DNA of 64,000 nt from Quercus robur. Its lineage: Eukaryota > Streptophyta > Magnoliopsida > Fagales > Fagaceae. The notes beneath the pieces are model-generated. The model made no database searches. It saw only the letters and a list, made by a program, of their open reading frames with translations, and had not been told where the DNA came from. The translations under genes and the position numbers were made by a program. The stretch spans positions 62,572,290-62,636,289 of the forward strand of contig NC_065537.1 in assembly GCF_932294415.1 (NCBI RefSeq), given 5' to 3'. Below, one piece after another: positions 11,801-22,935 of the stretch (position 1 is its first letter; every line of letters starts with the position of its first letter).

Positions 11801-12275
11801 AGTTTTGAGTTTATCTTAATTAAGTCTCTTGATTATTGTATCAATACCATAATTGGGTTCATAAACAAAAATTCTTGGCTTTGCCCGAGTTATAACAAAA
11901 ACTCAAGAACACTAATTAATATATATCAAATGTCAAGAAAAGGTATATTTTTTTTATTAGAAAAAAGAATAATAAATCTAACATATGTAGTGAGGATATT
12001 AAGGGCCTATTGGGTTTGAATTTTTCAAGTGGCCGGTTTAAAAAAATATATAAAAAATAATTAAGCATGAAATTTAACGTGAAAATTCCATAAAATTTTT
12101 AACTAAAGATACATAGAGGGAAAAAAAAAACATCAAAAAGCAAAATGAAACAGACCCATGCAAATTTGTACATGGATATAGCAACTGTCCCACGACAGTT
12201 TTATGGCCTAATAATACAGAATCGGAACATGCTAGACGTCTTCTGAACTTTATTTTTGATAGAACTGATGGAAAT

Positions 12276-12872
12276 TCAAACTTTGACATCTTCTGCACTT
12301 TTGGAAATCTCACTTCCACATCTTCTGCATGAGATATCATCAGAATTCTCCCTTCTACATTTGCAACACAGATTCTCCTGCTCTTCCTCTGCATTGGACT
12401 TGACTATATAAATCAAAACTCGTAGCACAAAAGGCAAAGCAGCTGCTATGAGGATGTACCGATATTTAAAAAAATCACCAGGCGTGACAGCAAATATGGC
12501 CGATGCGTAAGTTCCAAGCATCGAAGCTGTGGCAACAAATACTTCTAAATGGAAAGGGAACTTATATGTGAGAGACATAATGACAAGAACCGAAGTGGAA
12601 AGTGCCACAGTGTTACAGATCAAGAAAACATAGAATTCGACTTCTCGAGACGCATATATGGCCTTCCCTGCAACATGTCCTTTAGTATTATCTTGCCAAA
12701 CCCCGCCGGGAGGGTTAACCCCAGCTTGAAAAGTCACTGCTGCAATTAAAGTTGCAACTATCAAGAGAATGTTTCGGACATCGCCTGCCTGGTCCTTCTT
12801 TGGGTTATATTGGAAGTTTATAAACCAGCTCTTGCTTTTCTTAAGTTTATCAAGTTGAACGCAGCTAGCCAT
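12276..12872 (-). CDS. PGG-domain membrane protein with Cys4 tail
   Basis: 198 residues. The N-terminus MASCVQLDKLKKSKSWFINF leads into the PGG domain: helix 1 VRNILLIVATLIAAVTFQAG, signature NPPGGVWQDN, helix 2 FYVFLICNTVALSTSVLVIM, helix 3 LEVFVATASMLGTYASAIF, helix 4 RYILIAAALPFVLRVLIYIV. Unlike the shorter paralogues it continues about 40 residues into a hydrophilic tail with CCKC then nine residues then CRRC, a zinc-ribbon-like C-x2-C...C-x2-C arrangement. A similar tail (CDKC...CIKC) is encoded by the separated 3' end of its duplicate at 59384-59517. The tail probably faces the cytosol after the fourth helix. The family function is unknown; fused to ankyrin repeats it occurs in defence-related proteins such as ACD6. 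The frame is intact. Confidence 0.87.
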   Translation of the reverse strand: MASCVQLDKLKKSKSWFINFQYNPKKDQAGDVRNILLIVATLIAAVTFQAGVNPPGGVWQDNTKGHVAGKAIYASREVEFYVFLICNTVALSTSVLVIMSLTYKFPFHLEVFVATASMLGTYASAIFAVTPGDFFKYRYILIAAALPFVLRVLIYIVKSNAEEEQENLCCKCRRENSDDISCRRCGSEISKSAEDVKV

Positions 12873-12928
12873 TAATTTTTCTCAAGCAATAACAATGTAT
12901 CAATGATTGTGTTGTGTCCTAGACTTAC

Positions 12929-12940
12929 CTATATATAATA
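12929..12940 (-). promoter_or_regulatory. TATA box of the PGG gene at 12276-12872
   Basis: The minus strand reads TATTATATATAG about 60-70 bp before the ATG. The same motif and spacing are kept in the duplicate at 61397-61408. Confidence 0.5.
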
Positions 12941-12965
12941 GAATGAAAGTTATATGTTTGTCTCT

Positions 12966-13070
12966 TCTTTTTTTTTTTTTTTTTTTTTTGCTAGGTAATT
13001 ACGTGGGCTAGAACCCCCGAGCTCACGGTATCCTACAGATCCGGGTGCCACTGGGCCAGGCCCAGTGGCC
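12966..13070 (-). mobile_element. SINE with pol III A and B boxes
   Basis: About 105 bp, absent from the duplicate block (compare 61425-61440), flanked by GTCTCT at 12960-12965 and 13071-13076. On the minus strand it begins GGCCACTGGGCC, has a tRNA-like A box TGGCCCAGTGG and a B-box-like GGTTCTAGCCC about 35 bp further on, and ends in a poly-A of about 22. That is a short tRNA-derived plant SINE. Confidence 0.75.
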
Positions 13071-13254
13071 GTCTCTCTTACTATCTGATAGTTCACGAGC
13101 AATGATAGGAATAAGACAACTTTTATCATAATCAATTTTTCCCACAATTCTACCCTTCACAACTTTACACATAAATAAATTGTGAAAATATATTGTTTTA
13201 GCATTTTCTGGTAGTGCACTTTTCTTTTTCTTGGGCCCAAATGTTTGGTACATT

Positions 13255-13495
13255 GGGTCTGTTTGGATAGAATTTATTTTGCTGAAATTGAAAACTGAAA
13301 ATACTGTAGTAAAATAATTTTTAAATGTATAAATAGTATTGTGTAACCCATTTTTAATGAAAAAATAATTAAAAAATAGAATTTATAAGTCTATAAACAG
13401 TACATCTATGTACTGTTTATGATTGACTTGACCAGATAGTACGACTAAAGAAAAAAAAAAAAAAAAAAAAAGTCAGAAAAGGCAAACGCAGCCCC
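13255..13495. mobile_element. MITE, GGGTCTGTTTGG / CAAACGCAGCCCC ends
   Basis: Absent from the duplicate block (compare 61610-61620). The ends are GGGTCTGTTTGGATAG and GGCAAACGCAGCCCC, and the internal GCTGAAATTGAAAAC matches the element at 1287-1483. It contains an A run at about 13450-13471 and a short self-complementary ACAGTACATNNATGTACTGT. The target duplication is not clear. Confidence 0.65.
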
Positions 13496-14029
13496 TATAA
13501 TTCGAATTGTCAAAAGGCGCACACCGTATACTGGTATACGTGTTTCACGTGGGCTGCATGTCCAAGTGATTAAAAAAATATTACCCTACCACTCAAAAGT
13601 TTATTGCATAATGTTATAAACTGTACGGTAACATTAGAAATCTATAAAAATAATAAAATAATAAAAAAAGTTGATTTACTTTCCATCATAGAAAATAAAA
13701 AAGAGAAAGAAAGACTTGTTTACAAGCAAATTAACCTGCAATACATCATTTTTTTACCTCTGTTGTTTCGTTATATTGAGAATGTAGAGGGTTTTTTTTT
13801 TTTTTTTTTTGTGTTCTTCACTCCTTTTATTTTCTTTTTCGTATCTCATTAATTAAGTTGAAAATTTTCTCCTTATTTAACAAGCAAGCCTGCAATACAT
13901 CATTGTTACATTTATCAGCTGCCAAAAATAAGTGGAGTTACATCCTTGTTTGGTAAAAATTAGTTTACATAATTCGTAGGGACCACTAAATTTGACTAAC
14001 AAAGCGTAAAGACAAACACGTGGGCTATT

Positions 14030-14085
14030 TTTTTTTTTTTTAGAAAGTTTAGTTAGATTAGAAGTTAGCACACAGGGGAGGGGGA
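14030..14085 (-). mobile_element. Short retroinsertion, poly-T at left, 14-bp target duplication
   Basis: A 56-bp insert is flanked by ACACGTGGGCTATT at 14016-14029 and 14086-14099. The duplicate at 27220-27245 shows the empty site (ACAAGTGGGCTATTAAA). In sense (minus) the insert ends ACTTTCT before the A run. Confidence 0.8.
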
Positions 14086-14178
14086 ACACGTGGGCTATTA
14101 AATAATAGTTAGTGGACGAGTTCATGATCTTTTTTTTTTTTTTTTTTTTTTTGATAACCAATCACGGAATAACTTTCA

Positions 14179-16538
14179 TTAAACTGAACTCTGAGTTAAT
14201 AAGATTACATCTCTTTTCACTTGACATTGAATAATGGGTGGAGTGTCCTCCACCCATACTACACAGTTAGAAACAAGTTTGGCATTTCGAGCCATTAAGT
14301 GAGCAACAAAATTCCCAGTTCTCCGTATGTGGATGGTTGTCCATACCTGGACCTTCTGCTTCCAGTGTGTTGCTCCTGCTATAATTGTTCGGATTGATGT
14401 TGGTGGAAGACATTTTCCCAGCAGTGCATTGGTCACCACTTGAGCATCACCTTCCAAAATCACTTTATTGAGCCCAAGGTCCCCTGCAAGCAGTAATCCC
14501 TCCTCAAAAGCTATAGCTTCCACTTCCACAGCCCCTAAAGGTAATTCCAGCTTTTTACTCATAGCTCCCATAATCTGGCCTTGCGCGTTTCTGATTACAA
14601 CACTAACACCGCAGCTACCCAACTCCATAAACACCGTCCCATCCACATTTACTTTGTACCACCCTTCACACGGAGGCGTCCATCTCTCAGTTCTCGAAGA
14701 CGGTGTACTAATCAAGACTGCATTCAACGATTTGAACTCCTCCACCATAATTTCAGCTTCCTTAGCAATTGTCTTCCCTGCCTTGCCACAACCTTCAAAC
14801 TTTACAGCATTCTTATTTTTCCAAATACACCAAGCTATGGTGGCAAAAAACTCCCAGCTGATCTCCCTTCTGTCCTCCCATATCTTCCACACAACTTCCA
14901 TGAAATCCCGCAACGGGCTTTGAAGCTTTGGCAAAGCAAGCTTTGACTCCCTCCACACAGCCTCAGCCACCTCACAATCCCAAAGCGCATGCCCCGAAGA
15001 CTCTACTTTCCCACACTCCACACACATCCTCCACAGGAATTCTTTTGGGCTTAAGACCGTAATTTGTAGGGAGGATATTCTTGCACGCTCTCCACATAAA
15101 ATGCTTTACCTTGCTTGGGTAGTGCAGACTCCAAATAAAGTTCCAGAACTCATTCCACTTCTTTGGATTTGATGCCTCGCCCCCATCAGTCGTACCTCTT
15201 TGTTCCTTCAGCCAACTACATGCCACTTTATACCCACTGCTCATAGTAAATCTCCCATTTTGGGTCCATGTCCAGGTTATAGCATCCTCTGGAAAAGTGT
15301 GGTTAATTGGAATGCTTAAAATAGTCTCAGCTTCGTAAGGAAGGAAAACGCTGCATACCAAGTTTTTGTCCCAACCACCTCCCTCCCGATCTAGAAGAGA
15401 ATCCACCATATTACTCTCAAAAGCATGAGGCCGAGGACTAGTAACTTTGAAGGATTTTTGGGTTGGCAACCATCTATCACCCCATATTCTCACACTTTGC
15501 CCATTCCCTATGCTCCAACGCAGCCCCCTTTCAAGGACATGTTTAGCTTCCATCAAGCTCCTCCATGTGTATGAAGGCTTCTTGCCTACTTGTGCCTCCA
15601 TGAAATTGCTTTTCGGAAAATACTTCGCTTTCAAGACTCTGTGTGTAAGAGAACCCGGATTTTGCATGAGCCTCCACCCTTGTTTTGCAAGTAAAGCTAA
15701 GTTAAAGGCCCTGAGATCTTTAAATCCCATCCCCCCATCAACTTTTGGTTTGCACATTTTCTCCCAAGCAATCCATGCTAGTTTCTTTTCCTTGTCACGC
15801 TGTCCCCAACAAAAATTACAAATCAGAGAGTTTAGCTTGCTGCACAAGGAGTCAGGGATTTTAAAGCAATTCATTGTGTATGTCGGAGTGGCTTGGACAA
15901 CTACCTTTATTAGAATTTCCCGGCCTGTCGGTGACAGCAATTTTCCTTTCCAACTTGCTATTTTGCGCCCAACTTGGTCTTTAATGCGATTGAGGCTGTG
16001 TTTGGTTCGTGTAAAAGCATTTCCGGAAAATATTCCATTTTCCGAAAATGCAATTTTCCGGAAAGGAAAATGTTTTCATTTCAAAAAATTTTCCGAAAAA
16101 TATTTTCTGGTGTTTGGAAAAGAAGAAGGAAAAGACAAACCCAGAAAAACACGAACAAAACCCATAAAAAAAAAAAAAAAAAAAAATCATCAACGATCAA
16201 CGCTCGACTGGCTAGTTCGATGAGGGGCGAGATCGCGATCGACGCTCGACTGGGTTCGACGGTGCAGTGCTTCGCGAGCTCCAGTTCGACGACCGCGTTG
16301 TCGATCGCGATCGACGCTTCGTGAGATCGCGATCGATGTGAAGGCGAGATCGCGATCGACGGCGCGATCTCGCGAAGCGTTGATCACGATCTCTGATCAC
16401 GATCGACGGCGTGGTCGTCGGACTGGAGCTCGCGAGATCAACTGGTGCGTGCGATCGGCGCAGACTGGAGCTCGAGGTTCGCCGGCGATCATCAGACTGG
16501 ATTGGAGCTCGGGGGCCTTTTCTTCCTCTAGCGCGCTT

Positions 16539-16579
<41 letters not shown>

Positions 16580-19051
16580 AATTCATTTGAAGTGAAAATA
16601 GGAAGGAAAATTCATTTCCATAGTCAAAGCCTTTTTTTTTCGATCAACGGAAATCAATTTCCGGAAAATAGAATTTTCCGGACCAACCAAACACCCGCAT
16701 TTCCGAAAAAGCATTTCCGGAAGTGATTTTCACCCAAAACAAACACCCTAAATGCTTTCTTTTTTCCCCTCCCAACCAAAGGGGGCAATCTCAAATACTT
16801 CTCATGTTGGAGAATGATCTGGGGTCCAAACATATCCTTTACCGCTTCTTGAACCTCCACCTTTGTATTTTTGCTAAAAAATAGGGATGTCTTCTCTCTG
16901 TTTGCTTCTGCCCAGACTCTCTTTCATAGTTATCCAGAATTTTGGTGACTTTAAGCCCCTCTTCCATCGATGCCTAACAAAAAACAATACAATCATCCGC
17001 AAAAAGTAAATGGGACACCCTTGGGGCTCCTCTACACACTGAGATACCCCTCAGATTTTCGCCAGACTCATCTCTTCTTAGCATGGCCGAGGGACCCTCT
17101 GCACATAGGAGGAATAGGTATGGGGAGATTGGGTCCCCTTGCCTAAGCCTTCTTGTTGGAGTAATTTTACCCTTAGGTTCCCCATTCATTAAAACCGAAT
17201 ACGAGACCGTGGATACACACATCATCATCAAAGATATCCACCGATCCTGGAAACCCATTCTCCGCATCATCGCCTCCGGAAAACCCCATTCCACTCGATC
17301 GTATGCTTTGCTCATTTCCAACTTGATTGCCATTAGACCTTCTTTACCCTTCCTCCTTTGATTGATGCAATGCATGACTTCAAAAGCAACCAGGACATTG
17401 TCTGTGATTTGTCTACCAGGAACAAGAGCGCTTTGAGCATCACTAACCACTTCTGGGAGTACCCCTTTCAGCCTATTAGCAAGAACCTTGGATACAATTT
17501 TATATATCACATTACATAAGGTAATAGGGCGATATTCAGAAATTTTTTGGGGGGATTTCACTTTGGGAATCAAGCAGATGTATGTATCATTTAGTCCATT
17601 AGGCATTATTCCAATTCTAAGTATATGAATAACCTGAGGACCTACCACATCCCAATACTTTTGAAAAAATATAGGGGACATACCATCCGGGCCAGGGGAC
17701 TTAGTTGGGTGCATCTGCATAAGGGCTCGCCACACTTCCTCTTCCTTAAATTCCCTCAGGAGCTCAGTATTCATTGCTTCTAAAACTCTTCTGCCAACAG
17801 CACCAAGACTTGCTTCAAATTCTGTTGGGTAGGATGTGCTATAGATCTCAATAAAATACTCTAAAATTATATTTTCAACCACCACTCTGTCCTCTCTTCA
17901 TCTTCCCTTTGGGTCACAAATTCCTTCAATTCTGTTTTTTCTTTGTCGATTGTTGGTCGTGGCGTGAAAGAAATTAGTATTCCGGTCTCCACATTTGATC
18001 CATAGCGCCTTTGATCTCTGATTCCACATCAATTCCTCCCGAAATAACACCTCATTTATTTCCTTTTTTAAGACTTGAATCTCTTCCGCTGACTCATGAA
18101 GCAAATTTAATTCTTCCAGTTGTTGTAGGCGCCTTTGTTTCTGCTTCAGAACTCTATTAACATTCCCAAATACTTTGTAATTCCAATCCTGAAGACGGTC
18201 TTTGCAGCTTTGTAACCGTTTCTGAATTGGCATTGTTGGATTACAATTCAACGGATCCCAAGCCATTTCTATAACTTCTCTGCAACTCTCTTCCCTAGTC
18301 CACATCTCTTCAAACATAAATTTTCTCTTAACTACCCTTTTTGGACCTCTCATTCTAAGAGACAGAGACAGTAAAAAATGGTCAGAAGCCGCCATTGATC
18401 TATGATAAACCTTCGCTTCCGGGAACAAGTTTAACCACTCCTCATTAGCTACCATTCTATCCAACCTGACCAACATTCGTTGTTCCCCAATTCTCCCATT
18501 ACACCAGGTAAACTGCTGACCCACAAAACCCATGTCAATAAGCCCACAATAACACAAACAATCTCTAAACCCTTTCATCTCCTAGCATCTCTTTCCAGCC
18601 AACCCAACTTTTCATCAGAATTAAGAATCTCATTAAAATCCCCAAACACAATCCAAGGCATTTGACATTGTCTTTTTAAAGAGATAAGTAATTCCCAGGA
18701 AATTGGTCTCATACCTGAATCGGGGTGTCCATAAAACCCCGTAGCACGCCACAGCTGTGCACTGTTTCCTTCGCACACGACCATATCAATATGTGTATTA
18801 GAGCAGCTCTTCAAACGAACATCACAACCTTCTTTCCACAGCATAGCCAAACCCCCACTCCGCCCATCAGACTTGATCGAAATTCCTTGTGTCAAACCAA
18901 GTTTTCTCTGTAGACCCTTAATTCTATTCTGAGTAGCTTTGGTCTCTGCTAGAAAGACCAACATCGGATCACAACCTTTCACCTCATCGGCGAGAGCACA
19001 AACCGTCGGAGCTGATCCCATTCCCCGGCAATTCCACGCTAGGATGGTCAT
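14179..19051 (-). pseudogene. LINE ORF2 (endonuclease, reverse transcriptase, RNase H)
   Basis: The order is: AP-type endonuclease from MTILAWNCRGMG (19051) with FLAETK, GDFNEIL and ASDHFLL; reverse transcriptase with SPGPDGMSPIFFQKYW, PKVKSPQKISEYRPITLCN, LRQGDPISPYLF and the catalytic FADD (about 16990); a connection and Zn region (HFMWRACKNILPTN, then CVECGKVESSGHALWDC); and a plant-type RNase H with NVDGT, EAIAFEEG, EGDAQ and AHLMAR. Lesions: a 1-nt shift near 18577, TGA near 17892, TAG near 16973, the MITE at 15994-16749, and a 1-nt shift near 15020. ORF2 begins five bases after the ORF1 stop, fitting reinitiation. Confidence 0.9.
15994..16749. mobile_element. Harbinger-like MITE with CpG-rich core, inside the LINE
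   Basis: The ends are GGCTGTGTTTGGTTCGTG and, in reverse complement, GGGTGTTTGTTTTGGGTG, flanked by TGA (15991-15993) and TAA (16750-16752), probably one original 3-bp duplication. The subterminal TTTCCGGAAAA words match the copy at 10818-11369. The core (about 16195-16520) repeats GAGATCGCGATCGACG-type units and is followed by a CT microsatellite (about 16541-16577). LINE coding sequence resumes on both sides (GRGKKKAF, then RIKDQVGRKIASWKGK). Confidence 0.85.
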
Positions 19052-19056
19052 TGAGC

Positions 19057-20535
19057 TCAGCTGTGCTGCCTCACAGCAACCGCCACTCCGCCATCCTTGA
19101 TTTTTTCCTTTCCTGTACTTTCCTTGCCTTGCGCCTCTCCCTTCTTATGTTTTGTATATCTGAACTGCTGGTCAAGCTCTTCCAGTTGTGTAGGTCCTTC
19201 TCTTTTCCTCTGAATAGGGCCGGCCTCCTCTTTACTTTCTTTACACAGCCCAGCCCGAGCCCTCCTCTTCCAGTGACTGCTATTTGGGCCTAAATTTTCC
19301 ACAACCCAGCCCACATCCACTTCGTACATCATCGCCACTGGGTTGTCCTTATTTTCGTCTAAGGCCAAGCCCACTCGACAGTCCTGTGTTGGGGCTTGTA
19401 GCGTTGACTTCAATTCAAATTTTTGGATTTCACTATGTTGTGTCCCTGTCGCCTTTTGCATGCTTCCTCCGTTCCTGCCTAAGTCAATCCCACTTTCCCA
19501 GTTTTTCTTTCCCAACTGAGCTAAAGTTTCACTTGGATTTTCACCAAGGTTTTTGTCCTTACCATCTTCATGAATAGCTTCTGCAGTCAGTTCTCCCTCG
19601 TTATAATTTTTCGTCAACTTCCCCAATGTGTCCTCCTCGAGGATTGATGCTTCCGTTATTTGCTCATCACGCTCCACCACCCTCCTTGGCTCTACCAGAT
19701 CATTCTGCCCCCCTTCCAAACCAACCTTTGTTCTATTTCTTGTGTCGCCACCCTCCTTCTAATTTGCGAAGCTATACTCACCTCCCGACCGTCTTGCTGG
19801 TTCCCCTCTCAGCCAAGCCCCATATTGGAAATCACCCCTCTCTTCTACCTTATCACTTCCTGCGCTCTCCAGGCACTCCTTCAGGTCATGTTCTAATAGA
19901 CCACATCTATAACAAAAGTTTGGAAGGCGCTCATATTTGAAATGCACCCACCTTGCTTCTTCCCCCTCCAAATTAATTTTCCGGCCTCTGATTAATTTCC
20001 GTGTAACATCTACTTCAACCCGAACTCGAAGATATCTCCCCCACTGAACTCTGGTATCCACCACATCTACATCCATAACCTTTCCCAAACTAGCTTCAAT
20101 TGCTTTCCCCATTTCTCTAGTTCGACTCTTGAGGGGAAGATTGTATATTTGCACCCAGAACGGTGACCATTTTAGCACAACGTCTTTCGGGTCCTGCTCT
20201 CCTTCAAAATCCTGCAAAAGCACCAGTTGTTTTTCGTAGTGCCACGGTCTCATATCCATCACTCTTTTCTTGTCTCTTTCATCCTCATACTCTGCCAAAA
20301 ATAACTCCTCTTCAATCACCGAAAGCTGAAGACTTTTGTTCGGTTTCCATTGCATCCTTATATTCTTTCTCAGAGCATCTAGCATAATACCTCTTCTTGA
20401 TAGTACCCTCAAGACAAGGCAGTTTTTTCCCCTCTCATTTGCTGCTCTCGTACATTCACCTCCAAGTGAAATACTTACCTCCTCTTCTTCGGTAACTTTA
20501 AGTTTCTGCCATAAAGTTTCGAGCTCCTCCGCCAT
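19057..20535 (-). pseudogene. LINE ORF1 (nucleic-acid-binding protein)
   Basis: The start is taken at MAEELETLWQKLKVTEEEE (20535) rather than the longer frame from 20574, because plant L1 ORF1 proteins begin this way. A DUF4283-like domain covers roughly the first 150 residues (with MRPWHYEKQLVLLQDFEG and FWVQIYNLPL). It is followed by a zinc-knuckle segment CYRCGLLEHDLKEC near residue 220. The C-terminal half is a low-complexity, Glu/Lys/Gly-rich tail. One TAG at 19759-19761 interrupts an otherwise continuous frame of about 490 codons. ORF1 protein coats the LINE RNA. Confidence 0.85.
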
Positions 20536-20696
20536 TCCTATCCCGTTAACAAAAACCGACCTTGACCTCACCACCAGAGTAGAAGGTCACTTTACTCCCA
20601 CAAGAACCTGTGGGACTAACTCTGCTTCTACGTGCCAAAAGGCTCGAGAGCACCTGATTCCCAACTAGTGGTAAATGAAATACGAGTTCATGATCT

Positions 20697-21553
20697 AAAC
20701 CAAGGAAAACAACAGTTATAAAGTGAAACAAAAGGAATCTAGTGTTTTCTAAACAGCCATATTTTCAAATGTTAAGTTCTGCGTGAAACTTGACATTAAC
20801 AATGTCGAGTTTTACGCGTATTTTGCAACTTAAATTTTTTAAAAAATTTGTACAAAATTTGATAGTAAACAATGTTGAGTTCTATTTAAAAGTATACATA
20901 TGCTGAGTTCTAAAAAATGGACATTTTGCTATAATAATTTGAAAAAAAGTTGTTTGACTACATAGTTTTAAAATTAAGGCTATTTAGTCATTTTTCCCAT
21001 CTAAAGACAGAAAGTCTTGGACACGATTTTTGTCAGTACCATAATATATGTGATTATAAGTAATAAAAAAAAAAGTAATGAGTTTATGTGTATGTGATAA
21101 TTCATCAATCACAATTACAAATACCATCAAATTGTGGCAAAAATTGTGACAAATGATACGGTACTCATAAAACTTGTATAACATACTATTGTGAATGTGA
21201 TGCATGAAAATTATATTTTTGTGCTCACTAGTGCTAATTAATCGCGTACGGAAAGAGTCGTTAACAAACACAATCCAAACAAATTTGAGATTATGTTGCA
21301 CGGAAAGTAGATAATCATTTTGGGATCTAATCTTTCTAATCAGTGCAATTCTCATCATATTTAGGGATCTTTGCTAATAAGTGGAGATTATTATATGCAA
21401 ATATCGGTATATACTCGATTGATTTTTTATTTTTTGCTTCCAAAATGACACTCAAGAATTAAGGACCATCTGTTGGAGAAATTGATCTTCTCCCTTAGAT
21501 CATTAGGGATCTAATTAGTAAGGGAATCCGGTAAAACATACACGCCTCCTTTA
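20697..21553. repeat. Duplicated spacer (partner 27268-28190)
   Basis: Non-coding sequence closely matching 27268-28190. Shared words include GTTATAAAGT, ACAATGTTGAGTT/AAATGTTGAGTT, GATTATGTTG and TTTAGGGATCTT. The duplicated block resumes at 24039 after the Harbinger-type element. Confidence 0.8.
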
Positions 21554-22446
21554 GAGCATCAGCATTGGTGGTGCCAAAAATTTTAACTTTTGATACCACA
21601 AAAAGCTATTTTATCTATTTTTATCACCTCACTTTACAAAACACTCATCATTTGATTCAGTATTATACTTCAAACGTGCCTTATAAAATTGACATTTAAC
21701 TAGTGAGGGTAATGTCACAGAGCTTTTGGAAAACTTTATCTTGTGGAAAAATTGTCACCTATGGAATGCAATTGTTGACTTGAAGATGGCATCTAGTTTG
21801 TAATGCCCCTTTAGAGTGTAGACTCAACATGCCTATCCACAAACTTTCTTACTACTGGGCCCAAATGTTCTTTTATTTCTTCCTTTTTTATCCTAAAATG
21901 TTGTTGGAAAGATAGTGTAGACTATGTTCCAATGATTTTAAACTTGTGTAAATTTGACCAAAATATATATCTAGTCTTTAAAGATTTTGTGATATCCTGC
22001 TCATCTTACATTTAATCGTGGCCCGTGAGTAGGCATTGGAAAGGTAATCTTAACCTCATCTCAAAGGTAGTCAATTTAATCCAATTAGATGCTAGGATGT
22101 TTGATTAGCTTAGAGCCAGTCCCAATTAATTAGTGTTTAACTCAATCAAAATAGGTCCAAGTTGGGATTATGCTTTCTAATCACATTTTTATTAATTTGT
22201 GAATAGATTTGACTAAGGGAAACGATCAAAAATTAGCTTAGGAGCTTTTGCTTTAAGGCATTCATTTTAAACTTTTTCTTTTATTTTCTTTAGTTTAATT
22301 ATGTTTTGTTTGTTTCTTTACTTGTTTTATGCCTTGATATATTTATGTAGTTCGGCTTGTGTTTTTGTATGTCTCAAAAGCATGTTAGGTTGTTAGAGTT
22401 AAGCTTTCAAGCGTTTTTTTTGTGTTTCTATTTCTGGGTTAGGGTT

Positions 22447-22683
22447 TAGGGTGTGTCTACATACCTAAGAAAGATGGGAAGGTAAGAATCTGTGTGAATT
22501 TTAGGGATTTGAACAAAGCTTGCCCAAAGGATGATTTCCCTCTTCCTCATGTAGATGTTTTAGTGGATAACACAGCTTGTAGTGCCTTGATGATTTTCAT
22601 GGATGGTTTCTAGGGATATAACCAAATCAAGATGGCTCATAGGGATATGACCAAAACTACCTTCACCATAGAATGGGGAATTT
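22447..22683 (+). mobile_element. Ty3/gypsy reverse-transcriptase fragment (fossil)
   Basis: Reading on the plus strand gives the conserved start of a gypsy reverse transcriptase: KDGKVRICVNFRDLNKACPK, then DDFPLPHVDVLVDN and GYNQIKMA. Only this short piece is present and it is broken. It sits in the nested insert of the Harbinger-type element. Confidence 0.8.
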
Positions 22684-22935
22684 TACCACCTCACTTTACA
22701 AAACACCCAACATTAGTGGTTTTATTTCAACATTCAACACATTAAAATAATATAAATAACACAATAAAATAATATAAAGAACACAATAAAATAATATATC
22801 TACTATAATAAACAACGACCACAACCACCACCACCCAAAATGAATCCCTAACCCAAAACTAAACAAAACTCAAATCCAAAGAGAGAAGAGAGGGCGAGAT
22901 GGGTCGAAGATGGGTCGGCAATAGAGGCAAAGATG

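Larger units (their letters stand above)
11645..13690. repeat. Duplicated block carrying a PGG gene (partner 57904-61801)
   Basis: The block starts at AATATCCCCCATTAACC and continues through a TA/TG microsatellite (about 11757-11800), the words TTAAGGGCCTATTGGGTTTG and ATACATAGAGGGAAAA, the PGG gene, and the promoter side to TTGATTTACTTTCC. The partner has the same order. This copy contains a SINE and a MITE that the partner lacks. The partner contains a solo LTR, an LTR-element insertion and the gypsy insertion that this copy lacks. Confidence 0.8.
14131..20681 (-). mobile_element. L1-type LINE, full length, decayed
   Basis: The element runs from 20681 to a poly-A at 14131-14152. It is flanked by the 15-bp duplication ACGAGTTCATGATCT (14116-14130 and 20682-20696). 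The unoccupied target survives in the duplicate block near 27253-27267, which proves both borders. It has ORF1 (20535-19057) and ORF2 (19051-14179) five bases apart, plus a short 3' tail. A CpG-rich MITE (15994-16749) has inserted into ORF2. The coding part has two in-frame stops in ORF2, one in ORF1 and two frameshifts, so it is inactive, but the whole domain order can still be read. Confidence 0.95.

Noticed and set aside
13000-13070. tRNA gene
   Set aside because: A and B box words are present but there is no cloverleaf or acceptor stem, and it ends in a long poly-A; a SINE fits.
16190-16595. Several Arg/Asp-rich frames on both strands
   Set aside because: They lie in the CpG-rich core and CT repeat of the MITE inside the LINE.
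19051-20668. Plus-strand frames opposite LINE ORF1 and ORF2
   Set aside because: Mirror frames of the minus-strand LINE coding sequence.
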